Source of the DNA: Ramlibacter tataouinensis
GTDB taxonomy: Bacteria > Pseudomonadota > Gammaproteobacteria > Burkholderiales > Burkholderiaceae_C
Length of the DNA: 64,000 nucleotides
Direction of reading: 5' to 3'
Assembly: GCF_001580455.1 (NCBI RefSeq)
Contig: NZ_CP010951.1
Location: 2,567,001-2,631,000 of the forward strand
The notes beneath the pieces are model-generated. The model had not been told where the DNA came from, ran no database searches, and saw nothing but the letters and a program-made list of their open reading frames with translations. Numbering within the stretch: the stretch's first letter is position 1; each line of letters begins with the position of its first letter. Positions 1 to 7,901 of this stretch are shown piece after piece. The position numbers and the translations under genes are program-made.

Positions 1-896
1 CGACCTATGCCGGCTTCATCATCACCGTGCTGGTCCACACCGACATGGCCAGTCCCCACCTGCACCATGCGGGCAGCCCGGCGCAGAAGGACAAGTACCT
101 GCGCCGGGTCATCGCCGGCGAGCTGATCACGGCGGTGGCGATCACCGAGCCGGGCGCGGGCTCCGACGTCGCCGGCATCCGCACGACGGCGCGCCGCGAC
201 GGTGATGCCTGGGTGCTCAACGGCACCAAGATGTTCATCACCAACGGCGTGCATGCCGACCTCTATTTCGTCGCGGCGAAGTCGGGGCCGGGAAAGCGCG
301 AGGTTTCGATGTTCATCGTCGAGAAGGGCACGCCCGGCTTTTCGGTCGGCCGGGCGCTGAAGAAGACCGGCTGGCTCTCTTCCGACACCGCCGAGCTGGT
401 GTTCGACAACGTGCGCATCCCGGCGGCCAACCTGCTGGGCGAGGAGGGCAGGGGCTTCTACTCGGTGATGAAGAACTTCCAGACCGAGCGCATCGCGCTG
501 GCCGCGATGGCCGTGGGCCACTGCCAGCAGGCGCTGCGGCTGACGCTGGAGTACGTGAAGCAGCGCCAGGCCTTCGGCGGCGCGCTGTGGGACCAGCAGG
601 TGATCCGCCAGCGGCTCTCGATGCTGGACGCGAAGACCCGCGCGGCGCGGCAGTTCATGTACCACTGCGCCTGGCGCGTCACGCAGGGCCACGACATCGT
701 GCAGGACGTGTCCATGCTGAAGGCGCTGACCGGCGAGCTGGTCAATGAAGTGGTGCAGGCCTGCCAGCAGTTCCACGGCGGCATGGGCTACATCCGCGAG
801 ACCGCGATCGAGCGGCTGTGGCGCGACGCCCGGGTGCTGGCCATCGGCGGCGGCGCCACCGAGGTGATGCTGGAGGAAGTGGCCAAGCGCTACTGA
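1..896 (+). CDS. Acyl-CoA dehydrogenase, isovaleryl/long-chain type (5' end outside window)
   Basis: The reading frame is open from base 3 to the TGA at 894-896, so about the first quarter of a ~390-residue enzyme is missing. It is an FAD acyl-CoA dehydrogenase that oxidises an acyl-CoA to its 2-enoyl-CoA and passes electrons to ETF. The middle beta-domain (TEPGAGSD, MFITNG) and the C-terminal helical domain (YVKQRQAFG, GGMGYIRE) are visible. Where medium-chain enzymes have the catalytic Glu (YEGT) this protein has GGGAT. A Glu lies instead in FQTERIAL, as in LCAD/IVD-like enzymes, so that is the likely base. It starts the leucine-type operon, 21 bases before the hydratase gene. The substrate (isovaleryl-, citronellyl- or another branched acyl-CoA) cannot be fixed from sequence alone. 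Confidence 0.9.
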   Translation, partial: TYAGFIITVLVHTDMASPHLHHAGSPAQKDKYLRRVIAGELITAVAITEPGAGSDVAGIRTTARRDGDAWVLNGTKMFITNGVHADLYFVAAKSGPGKREVSMFIVEKGTPGFSVGRALKKTGWLSSDTAELVFDNVRIPAANLLGEEGRGFYSVMKNFQTERIALAAMAVGHCQQALRLTLEYVKQRQAFGGALWDQQVIRQRLSMLDAKTRAARQFMYHCAWRVTQGHDIVQDVSMLKALTGELVNEVVQACQQFHGGMGYIRETAIERLWRDARVLAIGGGATEVMLEEVAKRY

Positions 897-917
897 GCGG
901 CAAGAAGGAAACCCATC

Positions 918-1703
918 ATGAAGCACCTGGAGCTGCGGTTCGACAGCGGCATCGCCACCGTCACGCTGAACCGCCCCGAAGTCCGCAACGCCTTCAACGA
1001 CGAGGTCATCGCCGAGCTCACCGCGGTGTTCGCCGAGCTCGGCGAGCGCGACGAAGTGCGCTGCATCGTGCTGGCGGCCAACGGCGCCGCTTTCTGCGCC
1101 GGGGCCGACCTGAACTGGATGAAGCGCATGGCGGAGTACACCCGCGAGGAGAACCTCGAGGACGCGCGCGCGCTGGCCGAGATGCTGCGCATGCTCTACC
1201 ACTGCGCCAAGCCGACGGTGGCGCGCGTCCAAGGCGACGTATATGCCGGCGGCATGGGGCTGGTGGCGGCCTGCGACATGGCGGTGTCGGTGGACGCCGC
1301 GAACTACTGCCTGAGCGAAGTCAAGCTCGGCCTCATCCCGGCGACCATCAGCCCCTACGTGATCCGGGCGATGGGCGCGCGCGCGGCGCACCGCTACTTC
1401 CTCACGGCCGAGCGTTTCGATGCGGCCGAGGCGCTGCGGATCGGCTTCGTGCACGAGGTGGTCAAGCCAGAAGCGCTGGAGGCCCGCGTCGGCGCGATCA
1501 CCCAGGCCCTGGTGCAGGCCGGGCCGGCCGCGATGAAGGCGTGCAAGGCGCTGGTGCAGGACGTGGCCGGCCGCGACATCACGCGCTCACTGATCGAGCG
1601 CACGGTGCAGGGCATCGCCGACATCCGCGTGAGCGACGAGGGCCGCGAAGGCATCCAGTCTTTCCTGCAAAAGCGCAAGCCCGGATGGCTCGCGCAGAAT
1701 TGA
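918..1703 (+). CDS. liuC: Enoyl-CoA hydratase/isomerase, probable methylglutaconyl-CoA hydratase (LiuC-like)
   Basis: 261-aa crotonase-fold protein. The oxyanion-hole segment (AFCAGADLNWMK) and the second conserved block (GGMGLVAACD, then SEVKLGLIP) are present. Of the two Glu residues used by rat enoyl-CoA hydratase, the one in SEVKLG is kept and the other appears to be Gly in GGMGLV. Between an acyl-CoA dehydrogenase and the biotin subunit of methylcrotonyl-CoA carboxylase the expected role is hydration of 3-methylglutaconyl-CoA to HMG-CoA. The carboxylase beta subunit normally found here is not in the window and may lie upstream. ATG at 918 follows an AAGGAAA ribosome site. Family is certain; the liuC assignment rests on context. 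Confidence 0.8.
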   Translation: MKHLELRFDSGIATVTLNRPEVRNAFNDEVIAELTAVFAELGERDEVRCIVLAANGAAFCAGADLNWMKRMAEYTREENLEDARALAEMLRMLYHCAKPTVARVQGDVYAGGMGLVAACDMAVSVDAANYCLSEVKLGLIPATISPYVIRAMGARAAHRYFLTAERFDAAEALRIGFVHEVVKPEALEARVGAITQALVQAGPAAMKACKALVQDVAGRDITRSLIERTVQGIADIRVSDEGREGIQSFLQKRKPGWLAQN

Positions 1704-1706
1704 CCC

Positions 1707-2339
1707 GTGGACGGCCTGGACCGCATCGTCGACACGCCGCAGCTGCTGGCGCTGGCGGCGGCGCTCGGCTGGCTGAGCGGCATCCGGCTCTACGCGGCGG
1801 TGCTGCTGACCGGGCTGGCGGGCTACTTCGGGCTGGTCGACCTGCCGCACGGCCTGAACGTGCTGCAGCACCCGGGTGTGCTGGGGGTCAGCGGCTTCAT
1901 GTGCTTCGTCGAGTTCTTCGCCGACAAGATTCCCTATGTGGACACGGTGTGGGACACCATCCACACGGTGATCCGCATTCCGGCCGGCGCGGCGCTGGCG
2001 GCGGCGGCGCTGGGCGCCGACAACGACGCGATGACCTGGATCGCCGCGCTGCTGGGCGGCGGCCTCGCGGCCACCGCGCACACCGCCAAGCTCACCACGC
2101 GTGCCGCCGTCAACACTTCGCCCGAGCCCTTCTCCAACGTCGCGGTCTCGCTGGTCGAGGATGGCATGGTGGTGTTCATGCTGTGGCTGGCCGCCGAGCA
2201 CCCGGTGATCTTCGCCGTCGCGCTGGTGCTGAGCATCGCGCTGGCGATCGCGCTGATGGTGCTGCTGTACAAGTTCCTGCGGCTGGCGGCGCGCAGGGTG
2301 GCAGAGTTTTTTGGCGGCAGCCCGGCGCTGCGGCGCTAG
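1707..2339 (+). CDS. DUF4126 family membrane protein
   Basis: 210-aa protein starting with GTG three bases after the hydratase stop, hence translationally linked to the operon. It has several hydrophobic helices (ALAAALGWLSGIRLYAAVLL near the start, AALAAAALGA in the middle, VIFAVALVLSIALAIALMVLLY at the end) and the small-residue-rich character of DUF4126. The family has no established biochemical role. Its position between two leucine-pathway enzymes may reflect operon transcription rather than function in the pathway. Membrane location is inferred from the hydrophobic segments. Confidence 0.82.
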   Translation: MDGLDRIVDTPQLLALAAALGWLSGIRLYAAVLLTGLAGYFGLVDLPHGLNVLQHPGVLGVSGFMCFVEFFADKIPYVDTVWDTIHTVIRIPAGAALAAAALGADNDAMTWIAALLGGGLAATAHTAKLTTRAAVNTSPEPFSNVAVSLVEDGMVVFMLWLAAEHPVIFAVALVLSIALAIALMVLLYKFLRLAARRVAEFFGGSPALRR

Positions 2340-2355
2340 CGTTTGAAGGATGACA

Positions 2356-4458
2356 ATGTTCAAGAAAATACTGATCGCCAACCGCGGTGAGATCGCCTGC
2401 CGCGTCGCCGCCACCGCGCGGCGCCTGGGCCTGCGGACCGTGGCGGTGTATTCCGACGCCGACGCCCATGCGAAGCACGTCGCCGCCTGTGACGAGGCGG
2501 TGCACATCGGCGGCAGCGCCCCCAAGGACAGCTACCTGCGCTGGGAGCGCATCCTCGATGCCGCCAAGGCCACCGGCGCCGAGGCCATCCATCCCGGCTA
2601 CGGCTTCCTCAGCGAGAACGAGGATTTCGCCCAGGCCTGCGCCGATGCCGGGCTGGTGTTCATCGGTCCGCCGGCCTCCGCCATCAAGGCGATGGGGCTG
2701 AAGGCCGAATCCAAGCAGCTGATGGAGAAGGCGGGCGTGCCGCTGGTGCCGGGCTACCACGGCGCCGGCCAGGACGCTTCGCTGCTGGCCGCCGAGGCCG
2801 AGCGCATCGGCTACCCGGTGCTGATCAAGGCCAGCGCCGGCGGCGGCGGCAAAGGCATGCGCGCGGTGGACAGGCAGGCCGACTTCATCGCCGCGCTCGA
2901 GTCGTGCAAGCGCGAAGCCATCAACAGCTTCGGCGACGACGCGGTGCTGATCGAGAAGTACGTGCAGCGGCCTCGTCACATCGAGATCCAGGTGTTCGGC
3001 GACACCCACGGCAACTATGTCTACCTGTTCGAGCGCGACTGCTCGGTGCAGCGCCGCCACCAGAAGGTGCTGGAGGAAGCGCCAGCGCCCGGCATGAGCG
3101 AGGCGTTGCGCCGCGAGATGGGTGCGGCGGCGGTGGCCGCGGCCCGCGCCGTGAACTACGTGGGCGCCGGCACGGTGGAGTTCATCGTCGAGCAGCGTGG
3201 CCGCGAAATGAGTCCCGACGCCGGGCCGCCCCAAGGCGGGACAGCCCCCTCGGGGGGCAGCGAACCACGCGAAGCGGGGAGTGTGGGGGCCATGAGTTTC
3301 TTCTTCATGGAGATGAACACCCGGCTGCAGGTCGAGCATCCCGTCACCGAGGCCATCACCGGCCAGGACCTGGTCGAGTGGCAGCTGCGCGTGGCCGCCG
3401 GCGAGCCGCTGCCGAAGAAGCAGGACGAGCTCAGGATCAGCGGCCATGCGATCGAGGCGCGCATCTGCGCCGAGAACCCGGACAACAACTTCCTGCCGGC
3501 CACCGGGCGGCTTCAGGTCGCGCGCTGGCCGCAGCACGTGGCCTTCTGCCGCAACGCCGATGCCGAGCCCTTCCACGCCGCCGCACCGGTGCGCATCGAT
3601 GCCGGCTTCGGCGAAGGCGATGCGATTTCGCCGTTCTACGACTCGATGATCGCCAAGCTGATCGTCCACGGCGACAGCCGCGAGCAGGCGCTGGCCCGGC
3701 TGGACGAGGCGCTGGCGCGCACCCACATCGTGGGGCTGGCCACCAACGTGCAGTTCCTGCGCTATGCCGCGCGCAGCCGCTCCTTCGCCCAGGCCGACCT
3801 GGACACGGCGCTGATCCCGCGCGAGCAGGCGGTGCTGTTCAAGCAGCAGCCGCTGCCGCTGGCGCACGCCGCGGCCGCGGCGATCGCCCAGGCCCTGTTG
3901 CAGGACCGGCAGGCCCAGGGGCGCGACCCCTTCAGCCGCCGCGACGGCTGGCGCTCGCACGGCGTGACCACGCGCCGCTTCGAGTTCGATTTCGGCGGCG
4001 AGCATGCCAAGGCGCTGCTGAGCTACTTGCATGACGGCAGCCTGGTGCTGACCGTCGGCAACGTGTCGGGCGCGCTCTCGTTCGCCGAGACCGGCCAGGG
4101 CCTGGACATCCATTTCGCGGGCCAGCGCTTCAGCGCCGCGGTGTACGCCAGCGGCGAGACCGATCATGTGTTCAGCCCGGCCGGCGCCGCCCAGATCGTG
4201 TCGCTGGACCTGTTGGCGCACGCGGGCGAAGGCGCGGCCGATGCGGGGCGGCTGACGGCGCCCATGCCGGGCAAGGTGGTGTCCTTCTCGGTCAAGGCCG
4301 GCGAGAAGGTGGCCAAGGGCCAGCCGCTGGCCGTGATGGAGGCGATGAAGATGGAGCACACCATCGCCGCGCCGGCCGACGGCACCGTGGCCGAGCTGCT
4401 GTATGCGCCGGGCGACCAGGTGGCCGAGGGCGCCGAGTTGCTCAAGCTGTCGCTGTAG
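2356..4458 (+). CDS. liuD: Methylcrotonyl-CoA carboxylase, biotin-containing alpha subunit
   Basis: 700 aa. The order is biotin carboxylase N-domain (KKILIANRGEIACR), ATP-grasp (KASAGGGGKGMRAV), substrate loop (FMEMNTRLQVEHPVTEAITGQD), BT-like linker and a C-terminal biotinyl domain with the carrier lysine in AVMEAMKMEH. It makes carboxybiotin from bicarbonate and ATP for carboxylation of 3-methylcrotonyl-CoA. ATG 2356 is preferred because AAGGA precedes it; an in-frame ATG lies at 2350. Between FIVEQ and FFFMEMNTR the protein carries 28 extra residues encoded by an inserted repeat (3208-3291) that keeps the frame. The insert sits in a surface-type loop before an active-site segment, so activity may survive but is unproven. 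Confidence 0.88.
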   Translation: MFKKILIANRGEIACRVAATARRLGLRTVAVYSDADAHAKHVAACDEAVHIGGSAPKDSYLRWERILDAAKATGAEAIHPGYGFLSENEDFAQACADAGLVFIGPPASAIKAMGLKAESKQLMEKAGVPLVPGYHGAGQDASLLAAEAERIGYPVLIKASAGGGGKGMRAVDRQADFIAALESCKREAINSFGDDAVLIEKYVQRPRHIEIQVFGDTHGNYVYLFERDCSVQRRHQKVLEEAPAPGMSEALRREMGAAAVAAARAVNYVGAGTVEFIVEQRGREMSPDAGPPQGGTAPSGGSEPREAGSVGAMSFFFMEMNTRLQVEHPVTEAITGQDLVEWQLRVAAGEPLPKKQDELRISGHAIEARICAENPDNNFLPATGRLQVARWPQHVAFCRNADAEPFHAAAPVRIDAGFGEGDAISPFYDSMIAKLIVHGDSREQALARLDEALARTHIVGLATNVQFLRYAARSRSFAQADLDTALIPREQAVLFKQQPLPLAHAAAAAIAQALLQDRQAQGRDPFSRRDGWRSHGVTTRRFEFDFGGEHAKALLSYLHDGSLVLTVGNVSGALSFAETGQGLDIHFAGQRFSAAVYASGETDHVFSPAGAAQIVSLDLLAHAGEGAADAGRLTAPMPGKVVSFSVKAGEKVAKGQPLAVMEAMKMEHTIAAPADGTVAELLYAPGDQVAEGAELLKLSL
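3208..3297 (+). repeat. In-frame C/G-rich repeat insertion in liuD with flanking ATGAGT direct repeats
   Basis: The 6-mer ATGAGT occurs at 3208-3213 and again at 3292-3297. The unit between the starts of the two copies is 84 bases, exactly 28 codons. It contains the small palindrome GCCCCCTCGGGGGGC and the tail GAAGCGGGGAGTGTGGGGGC, which resembles an intergenic repeat I associate with Comamonadaceae genomes. Removing the 84 bases restores a continuous biotin-carboxylase motif (REMS followed by FFFMEMNTR). I read this as insertion of a non-autonomous element with a 6-bp target duplication. Confidence 0.78.
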
Positions 4459-4470
4459 GTGCCGCCCAAC

Positions 4471-5391
4471 ATGCGGATTCTTTTTTGTGCCACCCAGCAG
4501 AAGGCGCAGCCCTGGGTCGAGGGCCTGCGGCGCGCCATGCCCGGTGCCGAGGTGCAGGAGTGGCAGCCCGGCGCGCCCCAGGCCGACCATGCGGTGGTGT
4601 GGGCTCCGCCCCAGCAGTTCCTGGACGAGCAGCCGGGGCTCAAGGGCATCTTCAATATCGGTGCCGGTGTCGACGCGCTGCTGCAGCTGAGGCTGCCGCC
4701 GGCCGCGAAGCTGGTGCGCATCGACGACGGCGGCATGGCGGTGCAGATGGCCGAGTTCGTCTGCCATGCCCTGATCCGGCATTTCCGCGAACTCGACGGC
4801 TACGAGGACGATGTGCGGCACGGCGCCTGGTCCTACCGGCGGCCGCGCGAGCGCGCGGACTTCCCGGTGGGCATCATGGGCCTGGGCGTGCTCGGCGAGC
4901 GTGTGTGCGAAGCGGTGCGGCAGTTCGAGTTTCCGCTGCGCGGCTGGAGCCGCACGCGCAAGGCGCTGCCGGGCGTCGAATGTTTCGCCGGCGCGGAAGA
5001 ATTCGATGCCTTCCTGGCCGGCACGCGGATGCTGGTGTGCCTGCTGCCGCTCACGCCCGACACCGAGGGCATCATGAACCGGCGCACGCTGTCGCTGCTG
5101 ATGCCCGGTGGCTTCGTGATCAACGTGGCGCGCGGCGCCCACCTGGTCGAAGAAGACCTGCTCGCGCTGCTGGACAGCGGCCGGCTGGCGGGCGCGGCGC
5201 TGGATGTGTTTCGCACCGAGCCGCTGCCCGAGGGTCATCCGTTCTGGCGGCACCCCAAGGTCACGGTCACGCCGCACACCTCGGCGCGGACCCTGCGCGC
5301 CGAGTCGATCGCGCAGATCACCGGCAAGATCCGGGCGCTGGAGCGGGGAGAGCCCATCTCCGGTGTGGTTGACCCGGAAAGAGGATACTGA
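4471..5391 (+). CDS. ghrA: Glyoxylate/hydroxypyruvate reductase A-like D-2-hydroxyacid dehydrogenase
   Basis: 306-aa NAD(P)-dependent 2-hydroxyacid dehydrogenase of the GhrA branch. It shows the Rossmann motif GLGVLG, the substrate Arg in NVARGAH, Glu in RTEPLP and the catalytic His in TPHTSA, in the usual order. ATG at 4471 is chosen because the product then begins MRILFCAT like GhrA proteins and AGGTG lies upstream. A GTG at 4459 directly after the liuD stop is a longer alternative. The family reduces glyoxylate and hydroxypyruvate. Why it sits between liuD and the lyase gene is unclear; it may reduce a 2-oxoacid by-product. Confidence 0.82.
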   Translation: MRILFCATQQKAQPWVEGLRRAMPGAEVQEWQPGAPQADHAVVWAPPQQFLDEQPGLKGIFNIGAGVDALLQLRLPPAAKLVRIDDGGMAVQMAEFVCHALIRHFRELDGYEDDVRHGAWSYRRPRERADFPVGIMGLGVLGERVCEAVRQFEFPLRGWSRTRKALPGVECFAGAEEFDAFLAGTRMLVCLLPLTPDTEGIMNRRTLSLLMPGGFVINVARGAHLVEEDLLALLDSGRLAGAALDVFRTEPLPEGHPFWRHPKVTVTPHTSARTLRAESIAQITGKIRALERGEPISGVVDPERGY

Positions 5392-5396
5392 GCCCC

Positions 5397-6326
5397 ATGA
5401 AGTTGCCAAGCAAAGTCAAGTTGGTGGACGTGGGCCCGCGCGACGGCCTGCAGAACGAAAAGCAGCCCGTGCCGGCCGAGGTCAAGATCGAACTGGTGCA
5501 TCGCCTGCAGGACGCCGGGCTGACGGAGATCGAGGTCACCAGCTTCGTGTCGCCGAAGTGGGTGCCGCAGATGGCCGACAACGCGCAGGTCATGGCCGGC
5601 ATCCGGCGCCAGGGCGGGGTGCGCTACTCGGTGCTCACGCCCAACATGAAGGGCTTCGAGGCGGCGGTGGAATCCAGGCCTGATGAAGTCGTGGTGTTCG
5701 GCGCGGCCAGCGAGGCCTTCAGCCAGCGCAACATCAACTGCTCGATCCAGGAAAGCATCGAGCGCTTCGCCCCGGTGGTGGAAGCGGCAAGGGCGAAGAA
5801 CATCTACGTGCGCGGCGCGATCTCGACCGCCGTCGGCTGTCCCTACGAGGGCGAGGTGGCGCCGGAACGGGTCGAGTTGGTGGCGCGGCTGATGAAGCAG
5901 ATTGGGGTGCAGCACATCGGCGTGGCCGACACCATCGGCGTCGGCACGCCGCGCAAGGTGCAGGCCGCGATGGAAGCGGCGCTGCGCCACTACGCGCTCG
6001 ACGACGTCTCCGGCCATTTCCACGACACCTACGGTCAGGCGCTGGCCAACACGCTGGCCTGCCTGGAAATGGGCATCTGGCAGTTCGACACCTCGGTGGC
6101 GGGCCTGGGCGGCTGTCCCTATGCCAAGGGCGCAACCGGCAACGTCGCCACCGAAGACGTGGTCTACCTGCTGCATGGCATGGGCGTGGACACCGGCATC
6201 GACCTCGACAAGCTGATCGACGCCGGCAAGTACATCAGCGATTTCCTCGGCCGCAAGCCGAACTCGCGCGCTGCCACCGCCATCCTCACCAAAAGGAACA
6301 ACGAAGCATGTGCGGTGCCGAGCTGA
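5397..6326 (+). CDS. mvaB: Hydroxymethylglutaryl-CoA lyase
   Basis: 309-aa TIM-barrel lyase that splits HMG-CoA into acetyl-CoA and acetoacetate, the last step of leucine breakdown. VDVGPRDGLQNE carries the catalytic Arg-Asp pair, GHFHDTYGQA gives the metal-binding His residues, and GLGGCPYAKGATGNV is the mobile loop with the active-site Cys. The length matches the family (about 300). The start is five bases after the ghrA stop. The 3' end overlaps the next gene by 19 bases, which fits co-translation in one operon. It would be LiuE in liu nomenclature. Confidence 0.95.
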   Translation: MKLPSKVKLVDVGPRDGLQNEKQPVPAEVKIELVHRLQDAGLTEIEVTSFVSPKWVPQMADNAQVMAGIRRQGGVRYSVLTPNMKGFEAAVESRPDEVVVFGAASEAFSQRNINCSIQESIERFAPVVEAARAKNIYVRGAISTAVGCPYEGEVAPERVELVARLMKQIGVQHIGVADTIGVGTPRKVQAAMEAALRHYALDDVSGHFHDTYGQALANTLACLEMGIWQFDTSVAGLGGCPYAKGATGNVATEDVVYLLHGMGVDTGIDLDKLIDAGKYISDFLGRKPNSRAATAILTKRNNEACAVPS

Positions 6327-6808
6327 GCGCCCTGCCGGAGGGCGTGCAGCGCGTCGCCCGCGTCTTGCGCGAGCAGGGCCACCCCCATTCGCCGGTGATG
6401 CTGGACGATGCCGCGCGCACCGCGCAGCAAGCGGCCGATGCGCTGGGCATCGCCGTGGGGCAGATCGCCAAGAGCATCATCTTCCGCCGCAAGTCGGACG
6501 ACGCGGCCGTGCTGGTGATCGCTTCGGGCGACCGCCGCGTGGACGAAAAGAAAGTGGATGCGCTGGTCGGCAAGACCGGGCGCGCCGACGCCGAGTTTGT
6601 CAAGGCCAAGACCGGCTACTCGATCGGCGGCGTCTCGCCGGTGGCGCACGCGCAGCCGCCGGTCACGCTGATCGACCGCGAGCTGTTCCGCTTCGACGAG
6701 ATCTGGGCCGCGGCGGGCCATCCGCACGGCGTGTTCAAGCTGCACCCCAGCGACCTCGAGCGGCTGACCGGCGCGCCGGTGGCCGACGTGGTCCAGCCGC
6801 CCGCCTGA
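6308..6808 (+). CDS. YbaK/EbsC-type aminoacyl-tRNA deacylase domain protein
   Basis: 166-aa single-domain protein of the YbaK/ProX superfamily, which hydrolyses mischarged aminoacyl-tRNAs in trans. Visible features are the conserved lysine segment GQIAKSIIF, the glycine-rich YSIGGVSPVAH loop, and the hydrophobic strand AVLVIASGDRRVD. The length is normal for free-standing editing proteins. ATG 6308 lies inside the end of mvaB and has an AAGGAA ribosome site upstream. The specificity (Cys-, Ala- or Ser-tRNA) cannot be told, and its link to acyl-CoA catabolism is probably only positional. Confidence 0.85.
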   Translation: MCGAELSALPEGVQRVARVLREQGHPHSPVMLDDAARTAQQAADALGIAVGQIAKSIIFRRKSDDAAVLVIASGDRRVDEKKVDALVGKTGRADAEFVKAKTGYSIGGVSPVAHAQPPVTLIDRELFRFDEIWAAAGHPHGVFKLHPSDLERLTGAPVADVVQPPA

Positions 6809-7059
6809 TGGAAGCGATGGCGTTGTTGGCCGAGCGGGCGCGCGAGCTCACCGCGGGCGCGGCGCAGGGCGTGCCGTCGCCCTGCATGTCGGTGTGCCGC
6901 ATGGACCTGGGAACCGGCTGGTGCGAGGGTTGCCTGCGCACGCTGGACGAGATCGCGGCCTGGAGCCGGATGGACGACCGGGAAAAGCAGCAGGTGTGGG
7001 CGCTGATCGGCAAGCGCATCGCGCACGGGCCTACGGGCGACGAGGAGCAAGACCGATGA
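6808..7059 (+). CDS. DUF1289 family small cysteine-rich protein
   Basis: 83 aa, starting in the TGATG overlap with the preceding gene. It carries the DUF1289 signature: SPCMSVCRMD, a short spacer, then WCEGCLRTLDEIAAW, giving four Cys placed as in a small metal site. A basic helix (DREKQQVWALIGKRI) follows. DUF1289 proteins are widespread and uncharacterised; a zinc or iron site is an inference from the cysteines. The last four bases overlap the next start codon (ATGA), so the two are translationally coupled. Confidence 0.85.
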   Translation: MEAMALLAERARELTAGAAQGVPSPCMSVCRMDLGTGWCEGCLRTLDEIAAWSRMDDREKQQVWALIGKRIAHGPTGDEEQDR

Positions 7060-7697
7060 AGCGCATCACCTTCTACCTGGACTTCATCTCGCCCTACGCC
7101 ATGCTCGCGTTCGAGAAGCTGCCCGAAGCCCTGAAGGGACTGAGCTACAGCGTCGACTTGCGGCCGGTCCTGTTCGGCGCCCTGCTCAAGCACCACGGCC
7201 AGCTCGGGCCGGCCGAGATCGGCTCCAAGCGCGACTGGACCTACCGGCAGGTGACGTGGCTCGGCCACGCGAATGGCGTGCCGATCGACATGCCGGCGGC
7301 GCATCCCTTCAATCCGCTGCCGCACCTGCGGCTGGCGCTGGCGTGCGGCGAGGACGGCCTCATCAACCGCTACGTCGCCGAGACGGTGTTCCGCCATGTC
7401 TGGCGCGGTGGCGCCGATGCCGCCGACGCGCAGCGGCTGGCGGAACTGGCCGGGCAGCTGAATCCGAAGCGCGACCCGGAAGGCGATGCGGTGAAAGGCG
7501 AACTCAAGTCGAACACCGCGCAGGCGATCGCGCAAGGCGTGTTCGGCGTGCCGGCCCTGGTGGTCGACGACAAGATCTTCTGGGGCTTCGATTCGCTGCC
7601 GATGCTGCGTGCCTGGCTGGAGGGCGATGCCTGGTTCGAAGCGCACTGGGACCGCGCCGCGCAGCGGCCCGTCGGCGTGCAACGCGCCCGATCCTGA
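7056..7697 (+). CDS. 2-hydroxychromene-2-carboxylate isomerase/DsbA-like thioredoxin-fold protein
   Basis: 213-aa kappa-GST/HCCA isomerase-like protein. The N-terminal strand ITFYLDFISPYAMLAFEKLP carries the DFxSPY motif with a Ser where DsbA has the first Cys. Near the end, GVFGVPALVVDDKIFWGFDSLPML is the conserved cis-Pro and C-terminal block. The family includes glutathione-dependent isomerases of naphthalene breakdown and many proteins of unknown substrate. It closes the leucine operon with an ATGA overlap. I see no aromatic-degradation genes nearby, so the real reaction is open. Confidence 0.83.
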   Translation: MKRITFYLDFISPYAMLAFEKLPEALKGLSYSVDLRPVLFGALLKHHGQLGPAEIGSKRDWTYRQVTWLGHANGVPIDMPAAHPFNPLPHLRLALACGEDGLINRYVAETVFRHVWRGGADAADAQRLAELAGQLNPKRDPEGDAVKGELKSNTAQAIAQGVFGVPALVVDDKIFWGFDSLPMLRAWLEGDAWFEAHWDRAAQRPVGVQRARS

Positions 7698-7747
7698 GCC
7701 CGACGGTCCCGGGTTTACCCTTTGCGGCTCAGCACCTTCCTCGCATC

Positions 7748-7772
7748 GTGAAACCGGCGCTGCGGGTTTCAC
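7748..7772. terminator. Inverted repeat after the leucine operon, possible terminator or binding site
   Basis: GTGAAACC (7748-7755) pairs perfectly with GGTTTCAC (7765-7772) around a 9-base GC-rich loop, 50 bases after the isomerase stop. No T-run follows, so an intrinsic terminator is not certain. It could be a factor-dependent terminator or a regulator site for the downstream transporter gene. Confidence 0.4.
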
Positions 7773-7844
7773 CCTAATTCGTCAGAACCCATTCAGTTTC
7801 GTGCAAGCCCGCGTTGGCTTCGCGTCAGAGCAGGGTCAGAGCGA

Positions 7845-7894
7845 TCTCCAAGAATGCCTGCAAGCATCCGCGTCGGGTGCCTAATTCTTGGAGA
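7845..7894 (+). promoter_or_regulatory. Inverted repeat covering the ribosome-binding site of the MHS transporter
   Basis: TCTCCAAGAAT (7845-7855) is the exact reverse complement of ATTCTTGGAGA (7884-7894). The right arm includes the GGAGA Shine-Dalgarno sequence 7 bases before the transporter ATG at 7902. In RNA an 11-bp stem with a 28-base loop would mask the ribosome site. The pairing is seen directly; a translational switch is inferred. Confidence 0.5.
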
Positions 7895-7901
7895 CAAGCA
7901 G

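Noticed and set aside
2176..5409. A 1077-aa minus-strand frame opposite liuD and ghrA
   Set aside because: Shadow frame from high GC third positions; the sense strand has well-conserved enzymes.
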